DNA from: CANRIN01 sp964493515
Lineage (GTDB): Bacteria > Bacillota > Clostridia > Oscillospirales > JAAYOS01
Length of the DNA stretch: 64,000 nt
Direction of reading: 5' to 3'
Assembly (NCBI GenBank): GCA_964493515.1
Contig: CAZBNJ010000002.1
Span: 1-64,000 of the forward strand
Shown: positions 33,027 through 42,586 of the stretch, piece by piece
Layout: each line of letters opens with the position of its first letter
Position numbering within the stretch: position 1 is the first letter of the stretch
Position numbers and translations under genes: made by a program
Notes under the pieces: generated by a model
What the model was told of the DNA's origin: nothing
What the model saw: only the letters and a program-made list of their open reading frames with translations
The model's database searches: none

Positions 33027-33980
33027 ATGAATTTCATCGGAATTGATCTCGGCGGCACCAACATAGCGGCGGCTCTTGTGGACGAGAACGGCAAGATCTC
33101 GACCAAGGTCTCCATCCCCACCCGCGCGGGCGAGGGCACGCAGGTCGTGCTCGACGGACTGCTCAAGGTCGTGGACATGATATTCGACGAGAGCGGCGTC
33201 AAGCCGGGCGACGTGAAGTCGGTCGGTATCGGCGTTCCCGGCATGATGAACGTCGACACCGGCGTGGTCTATTTCAGCCCGAACATCCCGATAAACAACA
33301 CCGACATTACCGCGCACATCAAGGCGAAGTATGGGCTTCCGGTGTACATCAACAACGACGCTAACTGCGCGGCGCTCGGCGAGGTTGCCGCGGGCGGCGC
33401 GAAGGGCACGCAGGAGGCGATATTCGTCACGCTCGGCACCGGTGTCGGCGGCGGCATAGTCACCGGCGGCAAGGTGTACAGCGGCTTCAACGGAGTGGCG
33501 GGCGAGATCGGTCACGTCGTTATCAAGGCGGGAGGACGCCAGTGCGGCTGCGGACGCAAGGGCTGCTGGGAGGCGTATGCGTCGGCGTCCGGACTTATCC
33601 TTACCACCAAGGAGATAATGGAGCAGAACAAGGACTCGAAGATGTGGGAGATCGTCGAGGGCGACATCTCGAAGGTCAACGGACGCACCGCGTTCGACGC
33701 CATGCGCGCCGGCGACAAGGCGGGACAGCAGGCGGTCGACGCGTACATCCAGGACCTCGCCTACGGCGTTGTGGACATGATAAACATATTCGAGCCGGAG
33801 GTCGTCTGCATCGGCGGCGGCATCTCCAACGAGGGTGAGACGCTGCTCGTGCCGCTGCGCAAGGCGGTGGACGCGGAGAAGTACACCTCCAAGTCGGACT
33901 CGGTGCCGCAGACCAAGATAACCAAGGCGCTGCTTGGCAACGACGCGGGAATCGTCGGCGCGGCGCTTCTGGGCAAGTAA
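33027..33980 (+). CDS. glcK: ROK family glucokinase
   Basis: The 317-residue protein has the ROK pattern: FIGIDLGGTNIAAALVDENG at the N-terminus, NNDANCAALGE near residue 110, GTGVGGGIVTGGKVYSG near 136, then the zinc-binding CGCGRKGCWEAYAS near 174. It phosphorylates glucose to glucose 6-phosphate with ATP; without a helix-turn-helix domain it is an enzyme, not a ROK repressor. It shares a transcript with hprK, linking glucose entry with catabolite control. GGAGG lies 11 bases before the ATG at 33027. Confidence 0.94.
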   Translation: MNFIGIDLGGTNIAAALVDENGKISTKVSIPTRAGEGTQVVLDGLLKVVDMIFDESGVKPGDVKSVGIGVPGMMNVDTGVVYFSPNIPINNTDITAHIKAKYGLPVYINNDANCAALGEVAAGGAKGTQEAIFVTLGTGVGGGIVTGGKVYSGFNGVAGEIGHVVIKAGGRQCGCGRKGCWEAYASASGLILTTKEIMEQNKDSKMWEIVEGDISKVNGRTAFDAMRAGDKAGQQAVDAYIQDLAYGVVDMINIFEPEVVCIGGGISNEGETLLVPLRKAVDAEKYTSKSDSVPQTKITKALLGNDAGIVGAALLGK

Positions 33981-33991
33981 TAGAGCGGACA

Positions 33992-34030
33992 GCGGGAGGG
34001 CGGCGGAGAACTCTGCCGTCCTCCGCTTCT
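33992..34030 (+). terminator. Probable weak terminator after glcK
   Basis: GCGGGAGGGCGGC pairs imperfectly (one bulge, one G-T) with GCCGTCCTCCGC; the tail is only TTCT, so termination is probably partial. Confidence 0.5.
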
Positions 34031-34055
34031 AAACGACGCGATATTTAGGTATAAT
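34027..34055 (+). promoter_or_regulatory. Possible murB promoter
   Basis: A consensus TATAAT (34050-34055) lies 33 bases before the murB ATG, with only a poor TTCTAA 17 bases upstream. Confidence 0.42.
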
Positions 34056-34087
34056 TCAGTAGACTACACTGAATTCGAGGAGTTTGT

Positions 34088-35011
34088 ATGTTGAACGAAC
34101 GTCTTGCGGACAAACTGCGGCGCGAGGTCGCAAATGTCGACGTTATCGTAAGCGAGCCGATGAGCGCGCACACCACCTTCAGGATCGGCGGCGCTGCCGA
34201 TCTGTTCTGCCTACCCGAGAACGCCGACGCCATGCGCGACCTGCTTTTGTGGGCACGCGCGGAGGGACAGCCGGTGTTTGCGCTCGGCGGAGGCTCGAAT
34301 CTGCTGGTGCGCGACGGCGGCATACGCGGCGTGGTCGTGTCCACCGCGCGGCTGTCCAAAATCGAGCGCATTGAGGACGACTGGCTGGAGGCGGAGTGCG
34401 GAGTGCCGCTGGCAAAACTCGCGTCGTACGCGCGCGACCTGTCGCTCAGCGGACTTGAGTTCGCGCAGGGGATACCCGGAAGCGTGGGCGGCGGGGTGTA
34501 CATGAATGCCGGCGCTTACGGCGGGTCGCTCGAACAGTCGGTGCGCGAGACCGACGCGCTCTCGGAGGACGGAACAGCCGTCACGATACGCGGCGCGGAG
34601 CACGCGTTCGGCTATCGCAGGAGCTGCTTTGCGGACGGAGGCACGGTGCTTCGCACGCGCGTGCAGTTGACTCACGGCAACCGTGACGAGATAGCCGCGC
34701 TGATGGAGGACTATCGCGAGCGTCGACGCAGCGCGCAGCCGCTCGAATATCCGTCGGCGGGAAGCGCGTTCAAGCGGCCGCCCGGACTGTTCGCGGGCAA
34801 GCTGATACAGGACTCGGGACTGAAGGGCGTGAGCGTTGGCGGAGCGCAGGTCAGCGAGAAGCACGCGGGGTTTATCATCAACACCGGCGGCGCGACCGCG
34901 AGCGACGTTCTGGGACTTATCGAAAAGGTACAGATCGAGGTATTCCGACAGTTCGGCGTGATGCTCGAATCGGAGATACGCGTGATAGGAGAAGACGAAC
35001 AAATCGGGTGA
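34088..35011 (+). CDS. murB: UDP-N-acetylenolpyruvoylglucosamine reductase
   Basis: The 307-residue flavoenzyme reduces UDP-GlcNAc-enolpyruvate to UDP-MurNAc with NADPH, the second committed step of peptidoglycan synthesis. MSAHTTFRIGGAADLFCLP near residue 24 and ALGGGSNLLVRDGGIRGVVV near 64 bind FAD; GIPGSVGGGVYMNAGAYGG near 131 is typical; AGSAFKRPPGLFAGKLIQ near 224 marks the type II enzyme. GAGGAG lies 6 bases before the ATG. The order murB-rapZ-yvcK-whiA is common in Firmicutes. Confidence 0.95.
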   Translation: MLNERLADKLRREVANVDVIVSEPMSAHTTFRIGGAADLFCLPENADAMRDLLLWARAEGQPVFALGGGSNLLVRDGGIRGVVVSTARLSKIERIEDDWLEAECGVPLAKLASYARDLSLSGLEFAQGIPGSVGGGVYMNAGAYGGSLEQSVRETDALSEDGTAVTIRGAEHAFGYRRSCFADGGTVLRTRVQLTHGNRDEIAALMEDYRERRRSAQPLEYPSAGSAFKRPPGLFAGKLIQDSGLKGVSVGGAQVSEKHAGFIINTGGATASDVLGLIEKVQIEVFRQFGVMLESEIRVIGEDEQIG

Positions 35012-35015
35012 GAAA

Positions 35016-35885
35016 ATGGACAGGAAGATACAAATCGTCATAATATCCGGCATGAGCGGGGCAGGAAAGTCCCGCGCCGCCGACATACTCGAGGACCTGG
35101 GCTGGTACTGCGTGGACAACCTGCCGATAGAGCTGCTGCAAAAGTTCGCGGAGTTCTGCATCAGCGCGGCGGGGCGGTACGAGCGGGTCGCCCTTGTGAC
35201 CGATATTCGCACCGGCGATGGCTTTGCGCCGCTGTTTGAGGCTATCGAGTCGCTTGAAACGATGGGCTGTGAGTGCCGGATAATCTTCCTCGACTCGGAC
35301 ACGAGCGCGATAATCCGCAGATACAAGGAGTCGCGCCGTCCGCATCCTCTCGCACGCGACGGCGAGACGCTGGAGGACACCGTCAGCCGCGAGCGGGAGA
35401 AGCTCTCGGCCATACGCGCGCACGCCGACTGCATCCTGGACACGACCGTCCTCACCGGAGCGCGCCTTCGCGAGGGACTTATTAAGTATCTCGGAAGCGG
35501 CGCGGCGCAGACGATGAGCATACACGTTTTGAGCTTCGGCTTTAAGTACGGCGTTCCGGCGGAGGCGGATCTGGTGTTCGACGTGCGCTTCCTGCCAAAC
35601 CCGTTCTACGAGGAGAGCCTGCGCGAACTCACCGGGCTGGACGGTCCGGTGCGCGACTTCGTGTTCGGCTTTGAGAGCACGAACGAGTTTATCGAGCTGC
35701 TCAAGCCGATGCTCGAATTTCTCATACCCGGCTATATTGAGGAGGGCAAGAGCACCCTCACCATAGGCATAGGCTGCACCGGCGGTCAGCACCGCTCGAC
35801 GGCGATAGCTGTGGCGATAGCAAACCGAATACGCGCCGACGGCTATCGCGTGTCGGTGACCCACCGCGACATAGACAAGAGGTAG
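35016..35885 (+). CDS. rapZ: RNase adapter/nucleotide-binding protein RapZ (YvcJ)
   Basis: The 289-residue protein has an N-terminal Walker A, GMSGAGKSRAAD at residues 10-21, and the C-terminal RapZ domain with FGFKYGVPAEADLVFDVRFL near residue 172 and GCTGGQHRSTAIA near 250. In E. coli RapZ controls glucosamine-6-phosphate synthase through small RNAs; in Bacillus, YvcJ hydrolyses GTP and affects competence. It starts 4 bases after murB and ends 4 bases before yvcK, so it is the middle of a tight operon. Confidence 0.95.
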   Translation: MDRKIQIVIISGMSGAGKSRAADILEDLGWYCVDNLPIELLQKFAEFCISAAGRYERVALVTDIRTGDGFAPLFEAIESLETMGCECRIIFLDSDTSAIIRRYKESRRPHPLARDGETLEDTVSREREKLSAIRAHADCILDTTVLTGARLREGLIKYLGSGAAQTMSIHVLSFGFKYGVPAEADLVFDVRFLPNPFYEESLRELTGLDGPVRDFVFGFESTNEFIELLKPMLEFLIPGYIEEGKSTLTIGIGCTGGQHRSTAIAVAIANRIRADGYRVSVTHRDIDKR

Positions 35886-35889
35886 CGAG

Positions 35890-37035
35890 ATGGCGATAAA
35901 CGACGAGAACGTAAGGATATACACGCCTCATTCGGAGGACGTTGTACTCTACCATCCGGGCGACTTCTCGCTCGGCGATGTGGAGAGCGCGCGGCTGGTG
36001 GGACCGAAGGTGGTGGTGGTCGGCGGAGGCACCGGACTTTCGACGATGCTGAAGGGACTTCGCGACTGTACCGAGAACATCACGGCGGTGGTCACCGTCG
36101 CGGACGACGGCGGCGGAAGCGGCGTGCTTCGCGACGAGATGGGCATGCTGCCGCCGGGGGACATACGAAACTGCATAATGGCGCTTGCGAACGCCGAGCC
36201 GACAATGGCTCAGGTACTTAACTATCGCTTCAGCGAGGGAAGCCTTGCGGGACAGAGCTTCGGCAATCTGTTCATCGCCGCGCTCGAGCGCGTCAGCGGC
36301 TCGTTTGTCGAGGCCGTGCGCCGAATGAGCGAGGTCCTCGCGATAACCGGACGCGTTCTTCCGGTCACGACCGAAAACGTGATGCTCCGCGCGGAGCTTG
36401 AAAACGGACACACCGTGGTCGGCGAGTCGAAGGTGCACGACTTCAAGCTCGCCGAGCACGCGAAGATAAAGCGAATGACGCTCCTGCCGCCCGACGTGAA
36501 GCCGCTCGACGACGTGCTCGAAGCCATTGACGACGCGGACATGATAGTCCTCGGGCCGGGCAGCCTGTACACGAGCATAATCCCGAACCTGCTGGTCGAT
36601 GGCGTAGCCGACGCGATAGCCCGCGCAAAGGCGCTGAAGGTCTATGTCTGCAACGTGATGACCCAGGAGGGCGAGACCGAGGGACTGTCCGCGGCGGACC
36701 ATCTGCGGGCGATAATCGACCACGCGGGCGGCTCGGTGGTGGATGTATGTCTCGCAAACTGCGTGCTGCCGCCGGAGGATGTCATCGAGAAGTACAAGGG
36801 GGAGGGCGCGGCCCCGATCATCGCCAACGCGGCGGAGATAGAGGCGATAGGCGCGCTGCTGGAGCGCAGGGATCTGCTGCGCCGCGACGGCAACTATGCC
36901 CGCCACGACCCGCGAAAGCTGGCGGCGGCACTCGCGGACATAAACGCCCGCCGAAACCCGCGCCGCGGAATCTACGGACGATACGACCGCCTGATGGCGG
37001 AGTGGCTCGCGAGAAGAGCTGCCGAGGAAGACTGA
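35890..37035 (+). CDS. yvcK: YvcK/gluconeogenesis factor (CofD-like)
   Basis: The 381-residue protein belongs to the YvcK family, which binds UDP-sugars and is needed for normal cell-wall synthesis on gluconeogenic carbon sources. KVVVVGGGTGLSTMLKGLRD begins near residue 40, preceded by about 38 residues not usual in short YvcK proteins; VTVADDGGGSGVLRDEMGML near residue 66 and DADMIVLGPGSLYTSIIPNL near 215 are signatures. A tail of some 45 basic residues ends the protein. It lies between rapZ and whiA as in Bacillus. Confidence 0.94.
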   Translation: MAINDENVRIYTPHSEDVVLYHPGDFSLGDVESARLVGPKVVVVGGGTGLSTMLKGLRDCTENITAVVTVADDGGGSGVLRDEMGMLPPGDIRNCIMALANAEPTMAQVLNYRFSEGSLAGQSFGNLFIAALERVSGSFVEAVRRMSEVLAITGRVLPVTTENVMLRAELENGHTVVGESKVHDFKLAEHAKIKRMTLLPPDVKPLDDVLEAIDDADMIVLGPGSLYTSIIPNLLVDGVADAIARAKALKVYVCNVMTQEGETEGLSAADHLRAIIDHAGGSVVDVCLANCVLPPEDVIEKYKGEGAAPIIANAAEIEAIGALLERRDLLRRDGNYARHDPRKLAAALADINARRNPRRGIYGRYDRLMAEWLARRAAEED

Positions 37036-37068
37036 AATATCCGAGGAAACCAAAAGGAGGTGCGACCT

Positions 37069-37962
37069 ATGCCGGCGACCGACCGTTCATTTGCGGCAAA
37101 GACCAAGAGCGAGCTGTGCCGCAGACCGCCTTCGCGCGACTGCTGTGCGCTTGCCGAGCTGTACGGCGCGCTGCTGATGGCAAACACCTTCACACCGACA
37201 TCGCTGCGGCTGACCAGCGAAAACGAGCGCTTCCGCGACCGACTGTCCGAGTTGATGCGCCGGACGATAGGCGCCGAGGCGGAGACGCGGCGGCTGACGT
37301 CGGGCAAGATACTTATTACCGCCGAAGGACAGCTTGCCGAGCGGATATTCTGCGCGTTCGGCTACGAGCCGAAGGCCGGCGCGCTGCACCTCAACAACGC
37401 GCTTGTGGAGGACGACTGCTGCCGCGAGGCGTTCTTCCGCGGAGCCTTCCTCGCCGGAGGATCGGTGAGCGACCCCGGTCGCAGCTACCATTTGGAGCTG
37501 TCCACGCGGCATTTCAGCCTGAGCCGCGAGATGACCGCGCTGCTGCTCGACATGGATTTCGAGCCGAAGACCACGCTGCGCAAGTCGAACTATCTCATCT
37601 ACTTCAAGGAGAGCGAGTCGGTGGCGGCTTTCCTCGCGAAGATAGGAGCGCCGACCGCCGCGCTTGCGATACACGAGGCGGTGGTCGAAAAGGAGATACG
37701 AAACGACGTGAACCGCCGCGTCAACTGCGACACGGCGAACATATCGCGCACCGTGTCCGCCGCCCGCCGACAGCTGGACGCGATACGCAAATTGCAGGAG
37801 TCGGGCGCGCTGAAGGAGTTGTCACCCGAGCTTAGACACGCGGCGGAGCTGCGTCTCGAGTACCCCGAGGAGTCGCTTACCGCGCTTGCCGAGACGGGAG
37901 GGGTCAGCCGATCGGGGCTGAATCACCGACTCAACCGACTCTGCGAACTTGCCGGACTGTAA
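37069..37962 (+). CDS. whiA: DNA-binding protein WhiA
   Basis: The 297-residue protein has the WhiA layout: an N-terminal helical region, a degenerate LAGLIDADG-like domain (residues about 105-195, including RGAFLAGGSVSDPGRSYHLE), and a C-terminal helix-turn-helix (LTALAETGGVSRSGLNHRLN near residue 270). In Streptomyces it controls sporulation septation; in Bacillus it influences division and chromosome segregation. Start: AAAGGAGGTG 6 bases before ATG 37069; an in-frame GTG at 37060 is less likely. In Bacillus the gene crh follows; here dnaE does, after 20 bases. Confidence 0.95.
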   Translation: MPATDRSFAAKTKSELCRRPPSRDCCALAELYGALLMANTFTPTSLRLTSENERFRDRLSELMRRTIGAEAETRRLTSGKILITAEGQLAERIFCAFGYEPKAGALHLNNALVEDDCCREAFFRGAFLAGGSVSDPGRSYHLELSTRHFSLSREMTALLLDMDFEPKTTLRKSNYLIYFKESESVAAFLAKIGAPTAALAIHEAVVEKEIRNDVNRRVNCDTANISRTVSAARRQLDAIRKLQESGALKELSPELRHAAELRLEYPEESLTALAETGGVSRSGLNHRLNRLCELAGL

Positions 37963-37982
37963 AACAGGAGGAAACCCGTAAA

Positions 37983-40900
37983 ATGACCGATTTTGTGCAT
38001 CTGCACGTCCACACAGAATACAGCCTTCTCGACGGCTTCTGCAAGATAAAAAAGGCGGTGAAACGTGTCGCCGAGATGGGGCAGAAGGCGCTCGCGATAA
38101 CCGACCACGGCGTGATGTACGGCGCGGTCGAGTTCTATCGCGCGGCAAAGGACGCGGGGATAAAGCCGATAATCGGCTGCGAGGTGTACGTCGCAAAGCG
38201 CACCCGATTTGACAAGGTACACGAGTTCGACGCGGACAGCAGCCACCTGGTGCTGCTCTGCAAGGACAAGACGGGGTATCAGAACCTGATAAAGCTGGTC
38301 AGCGCCGGCTTTACCGAGGGCTTCTACATCAAACCGCGCATAGACTTTGACCTGCTCAAGGAGCACGCGGAGGGGCTTGTCTGCCTCAGCGCGTGCCTTG
38401 CGGGCGAGATACCCAAGCTGATAACCGCCGGAAACTACGAGGGTGCGAAGCGCCGCGCGCTCGAGTACAGAGAGCTGTTCGGCGACGAAAACTACTATCT
38501 TGAGATACAGGACCACGGCATAGCCGAGCAGGCGGTCGTCAACCGCGCGCTCGAGCGCATATCCGAGGAGACCGGCATACCGCTCGTCTGCACCAACGAC
38601 GCGCACTACGTCGTAAAGGAGGACGCGGCGACGCAGGACGTGCTGCTCTGCATCCAGACCGGCAAGACGCTCGACGACCCAGACCGTATGCGCTTTGAGA
38701 GCGAGGAGTTCTACCTGAAGAGCGGCGACGAGATGCTGTCGCTGTTCGAGCGGCATCCTGAGGCGCTTGAAAACACGGTGAAGATCGCCGAGATGTGCAA
38801 CTTCGACTTTGAGTTCGGTCACTACCACCTGCCTGTGTTCGAGCTGCCGGAGGGGGAGACCGACCCCTACGAATATCTCGTGAAGTGCTGCGAGGCGGGA
38901 CTTGTCAAGCGATACGGCGAGCCTACCCCCGAGCACCGCGAGCGCATGGAGTACGAGCTGGGCGTGATAAGCTCGATGGGCTTTGTCGACTACTTCCTCA
39001 TTGTCGCCGACTTTATCGGCTACGCCAAGCGCAACGGCATACCGGTAGGTCCCGGGCGCGGCAGCGGAGCCGCGTCGATAGTCGCCTACTGCCTTGAAAT
39101 AACCGACATCGACCCGATTAAATACGACCTCTACTTCGAGCGATTCCTGAACCCGGAGCGCGTCAGCATGCCCGACTTTGACGTCGACTTTGACCCGCTG
39201 CGCCGTCAGGAGGTCATCGACTATGTCGCGGAGAAATACGGCGCGGATCACGTCGCGCAGATAGTTACCTACGGCACGATGCTCGCGCGCGGCGCGATAC
39301 GCGATGTCGCCCGCGTGATGGGTATGGCATACGCCGACGCGGACACGGTGGCAAAGCTGGTGCCGATGAGCCTCGGCATGACCATCTCCAAGGCCAAGGA
39401 GCAGTCGAAGGAGCTGATGAACCTCTACGAGAGCGACGAGCGGGTTAAGAAGCTCATCGACACCGCCGAGGCGCTGGAGGGTACGCCGCGCAACACCGGC
39501 ACGCACGCCGCGGGAGTGGTGATAACGCGCGATCCGGTGGACACCTATGTCCCGCTGAGCAAAAACGACGAGTCGGTGGTCTGTCAGTACACGATGGTGC
39601 CGCTCGAGCAGCTCGGACTGCTGAAGATGGACTTCCTCGGACTGCGGAACCTGACCGTCATCGACGACGCGGAGAAGCTGATACGCCGCGAGCATCCCGA
39701 CTTCGACATATCCAAGGTGGATGAATTCGACCCCGCGACGTACAAAATGCTGTCCGACGGGGACACGCTCGGCGTGTTCCAGTTGGAGAGCGGCGGCATG
39801 ACAAGCGTCGCTATGCAGCTGAAGCCCAAGTCGATAGAGGACATAACCGCGCTTGTCGCGCTCTACCGACCCGGCCCGATGGAGCAGATACCGGCGTATC
39901 TCGAGGGCGCGCAGCATCCCGACCGCGTGCGCTACAAGCATCCGCTGCTCGAACCGATACTCAAGGTCACATACGGAGTGGCGGTGTACCAGGAGCAGGT
40001 CATGGAGATATTCCGCAGGCTCGCGGGCTATTCGCTTGGACGAGCGGATGAAGTGCGCCGAGCGATGAGCAAGAAAAAGCACGACGTGCTCCGCGCTGAG
40101 CGCGAGAACTTCATCCACGGCAACGCGGACGCGGGTATCATCGGATGTGTCGCGAACGGAGTGCCGGAGGCGGTCGCAAGCGAGCTGTTTGACGATATGC
40201 AGAGCTTTGCGAGCTACGCGTTCAACAAGGCGCACGCGGCGTGCTATGCCGTCGTGTCCTTCCGCACGGCATACCTGAAGTGCCGCTATCCGCGCGAGTA
40301 TATGGCGGCGCTGCTGACAAGTGTGCTCGACTCGAGCGGCAAGGTGGGCGAGTATATCGGCGAGTGCAAGCGCCTCGGCATTGAGGTGCTGCCGCCGGAC
40401 ATAAACGAGTCGGACGACGGCTTTACCGTATCCGGAGAGAATATTCGCTTCGGACTGGTCGCGGTCAAGAACATCGGCAGGAAATTCATCCTCGAGGTGA
40501 TGGCGGAGCGCGAGCAGAACGGCAAGTTCACCAGCTTCCAGAGCTTCTGCGAGCGTATGTTTGCCGCCGACATGAACCGCCGCGCGGTCGAGAGCCTGAT
40601 AAAGGCGGGCGCGTTCGATTCGTTCGGCAGACGCAGCCAGCTTCTCGCAGCCTGCCAGACCATGCTCGAAAACATCGCGTCGGCAAGGTCGAAGCTCATG
40701 GAGGGTCAGATAGACCTGTTCAGCGAGGCTGCGGAGGAGGGCGGATTTTCCGCCGAGACGCCGCTTCCCGACATCGCCGAGTATGACCGTCAGGTGCTCA
40801 TCGCGTACGAGAAGGAGGTCACCGGACTGTACCTCAGCGGTCACCCGATGGACGCCTATCGCGAGCGGCTGAAGGGCATCAACGCGGCGCGCATCGGTCG

Positions 40901-41423
40901 GATAATGCTCAGCATGGAGGAGGGCGACGGCGCATACCGCGACGACCAGGAGGTCACGGTCGCGGGCATGCTTTCGAGCGTGCGCACCAAGCAGACGCGC
41001 AGCGGCTCGACCATGGCATACGCTAATCTGGAGGACGACAGCGGCTCGACCGAGCTGATAATCTTCCCGTCCACCCTCGACCGCGACGGTCAGTATCTGA
41101 AAAACGACCTCGCGGTGCTCATCCACGGACGGATAAGCGTGCGCGACGAGCGTGACCCGCAGATAATCTGCGAGCGCTGCGAACCGCTCGACTCCGCAAA
41201 TCTTCCGCCGGCGAGCGCTACGATCTATATAAAGCTGCCGCAGGAGGACGGCGCGCTTGCCCGAAAGGTGCGCCCAATGGTCACGATGTTCCCCGGCGAC
41301 TCGCGGGCGGTGCTCTACTACGAGGACACCGGCCACAAGCAGGGAACGAGATGCGCGCCGGACGAGCGGCTGCTGCGTCGGCTCCGCGAGCTTTTGGGAG
41401 AGAGCAGCGTGGTGCTCAAGTAG
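37983..41423 (+). CDS. dnaE: DNA polymerase III alpha subunit (DnaE)
   Basis: The 1146-residue replicative polymerase begins with a PHP domain (VHLHVHTEYSLLDG at residues 5-18). The palm carries catalytic aspartates D400 and D402 in PDFDVDFD. Fingers and tandem helix-hairpin-helix follow, and an OB-fold near residues 990-1060 (VTVAGMLSSVRTKQTRSGST). It lacks the exonuclease insert of PolC, so it is the DnaE type; Firmicutes normally also have PolC, not seen here. AGGAGG lies 8 bases before the ATG. It continues the murB-rapZ-yvcK-whiA run without a clear terminator. Confidence 0.96.
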   Translation: MTDFVHLHVHTEYSLLDGFCKIKKAVKRVAEMGQKALAITDHGVMYGAVEFYRAAKDAGIKPIIGCEVYVAKRTRFDKVHEFDADSSHLVLLCKDKTGYQNLIKLVSAGFTEGFYIKPRIDFDLLKEHAEGLVCLSACLAGEIPKLITAGNYEGAKRRALEYRELFGDENYYLEIQDHGIAEQAVVNRALERISEETGIPLVCTNDAHYVVKEDAATQDVLLCIQTGKTLDDPDRMRFESEEFYLKSGDEMLSLFERHPEALENTVKIAEMCNFDFEFGHYHLPVFELPEGETDPYEYLVKCCEAGLVKRYGEPTPEHRERMEYELGVISSMGFVDYFLIVADFIGYAKRNGIPVGPGRGSGAASIVAYCLEITDIDPIKYDLYFERFLNPERVSMPDFDVDFDPLRRQEVIDYVAEKYGADHVAQIVTYGTMLARGAIRDVARVMGMAYADADTVAKLVPMSLGMTISKAKEQSKELMNLYESDERVKKLIDTAEALEGTPRNTGTHAAGVVITRDPVDTYVPLSKNDESVVCQYTMVPLEQLGLLKMDFLGLRNLTVIDDAEKLIRREHPDFDISKVDEFDPATYKMLSDGDTLGVFQLESGGMTSVAMQLKPKSIEDITALVALYRPGPMEQIPAYLEGAQHPDRVRYKHPLLEPILKVTYGVAVYQEQVMEIFRRLAGYSLGRADEVRRAMSKKKHDVLRAERENFIHGNADAGIIGCVANGVPEAVASELFDDMQSFASYAFNKAHAACYAVVSFRTAYLKCRYPREYMAALLTSVLDSSGKVGEYIGECKRLGIEVLPPDINESDDGFTVSGENIRFGLVAVKNIGRKFILEVMAEREQNGKFTSFQSFCERMFAADMNRRAVESLIKAGAFDSFGRRSQLLAACQTMLENIASARSKLMEGQIDLFSEAAEEGGFSAETPLPDIAEYDRQVLIAYEKEVTGLYLSGHPMDAYRERLKGINAARIGRIMLSMEEGDGAYRDDQEVTVAGMLSSVRTKQTRSGSTMAYANLEDDSGSTELIIFPSTLDRDGQYLKNDLAVLIHGRISVRDERDPQIICERCEPLDSANLPPASATIYIKLPQEDGALARKVRPMVTMFPGDSRAVLYYEDTGHKQGTRCAPDERLLRRLRELLGESSVVLK

Positions 41424-41431
41424 AAAAACTG

Positions 41432-41460
41432 TTGCAAACCGAAAACTTTTGCGATAGAAT
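41432..41460 (+). promoter_or_regulatory. pfkA promoter
   Basis: TTGCAA, 17 bases, TAGAAT, about 30 bases before the ATG at 41491. It begins right after the dnaE stop. Confidence 0.65.
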
Positions 41461-41490
41461 CAGATGAAACCTTGTATCGGGAGGTATTTT

Positions 41491-42473
41491 ATGGAACCCA
41501 AAGTCAAGCGAATCGGCGTACTTACGAGCGGCGGCGACGCACCGGGCATGAACGCTGCGGTCCGCGCGGTCTGCCGTACCGCGAACTATATGGGCATCGA
41601 CTGCGTGGGAATACGCCGTGGCTGGAACGGACTGATAAACGGCGACATCATGCCGCTCGACGCGCACAGCGTCAACGGCATAATCAATCGCGGCGGCACG
41701 ATGCTCTATACTGCGCGCTCCGCCGAGTTTATGACCGAGGAGGGTCAGAAGCGCGCCGCGCAGACCTGCCGCTATCTCGGCATGGACGGCGTGGTTGCGA
41801 TCGGCGGCGACGGCACCTTCCGCGGCTGCCTCGACCTGTCCAAGCAGGGAATTTCGGTCGTAGGCGTGCCCGGCACCATCGACAACGACATCGCCTGTTC
41901 GCACTACACGATAGGCTTTGACACCGCCTGCAACACCGCCATTGAGGCGATAGACAAGCTCCGCGACACGATGCAGTCGCACGAGCGCTGCTCGGTGGNN
42001 NNNNNNNNGTCATGGGCCGCCACGCTGGCCATCTCGCGCTCTATGTCGGACTTGCCGTCGGTGCCACCGCAGTGCTCGTTCCCGAGCGTCCGTATGAATT
42101 TGAGCGCGACGTGCTTGAAAAGATACGCATGGCGCGGCTCGCGGGACGTACCCACTTCATGGTCATCGTTGCCGAGGGCGCGGGTTCGGCGATGGATATA
42201 TCGACGATGATACACGAGGCCACCGGCATCGACCCGCGCGTGACGGTGCTCGGACACGTCCAGCGCGGCGGAAGCCCGACCGCCCGCGACCGCGTTACCG
42301 CGTCCCGCATGGGATACCTCGCGGTGCAGGTGCTCGCCGAGGGCAAGACCAACCGCATCATCTGCTCACGCGACGGCGTGATAACCGACATCGATATGGT
42401 GGAGGGGCTTGCGATGAAGAAGGATCTAAACGAGCTCAGCTATGCCGCGATGGAGGCGTTTACGGGAGCGTAA
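41491..42473 (+). CDS. pfkA: ATP-dependent 6-phosphofructokinase, interrupted by an assembly gap
   Basis: PFK phosphorylates fructose 6-phosphate, the committed glycolytic step. Clear family segments are IGVLTSGGDAPGMNAAVRAV near residue 8, VVAIGGDGTFRGCLDL near 96, GVPGTIDNDI near 125 with catalytic Asp, and after the gap VMGRHAGHLAL and LGHVQRGGSPTARDR. Ten Ns (41999-42008) break the reading frame: the two sides are in different frames as given. The family motif SVVEVMGR suggests that the true gap is 5 bases, which restores the frame and gives 325 residues. So it is an intact gene badly assembled, not a pseudogene. GGGAGG precedes the ATG. Confidence 0.93.
41999..42008. other. Assembly gap of ten Ns inside pfkA
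   Basis: Ten Ns replace unknown bases. The coding frame before and after can only be joined if the true length leaves remainder 2 on division by 3, so 10 is a placeholder. Confidence 0.97.
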
Positions 42474-42514
42474 TGTGCCCAGCGCGAGCGCGACCGATTT
42501 TTCTCTCGCCCCTA

Positions 42515-42543
42515 TTGATTTTTCCAAAACAGAACGGTATAAT
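42515..42543 (+). promoter_or_regulatory. fba promoter
   Basis: TTGATT, 17 bases, consensus TATAAT, about 44 bases before the ATG at 42587. Confidence 0.78.
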
Positions 42544-42586
42544 ATAGGTAAGTCAGGCAAAATCTGTTATTAAAGGAGTTGTGAAT

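Noticed and set aside
37923..41336. Very long open frame on the minus strand opposite dnaE
   Set aside because: GC-rich codon use on the plus strand creates open antisense frames; the plus strand encodes full DnaE with all motifs and this frame has no ribosome site or family features.
41464..42473. pfkA as a pseudogene or two split genes
   Set aside because: The break coincides exactly with the ten Ns, and all motifs continue after it.
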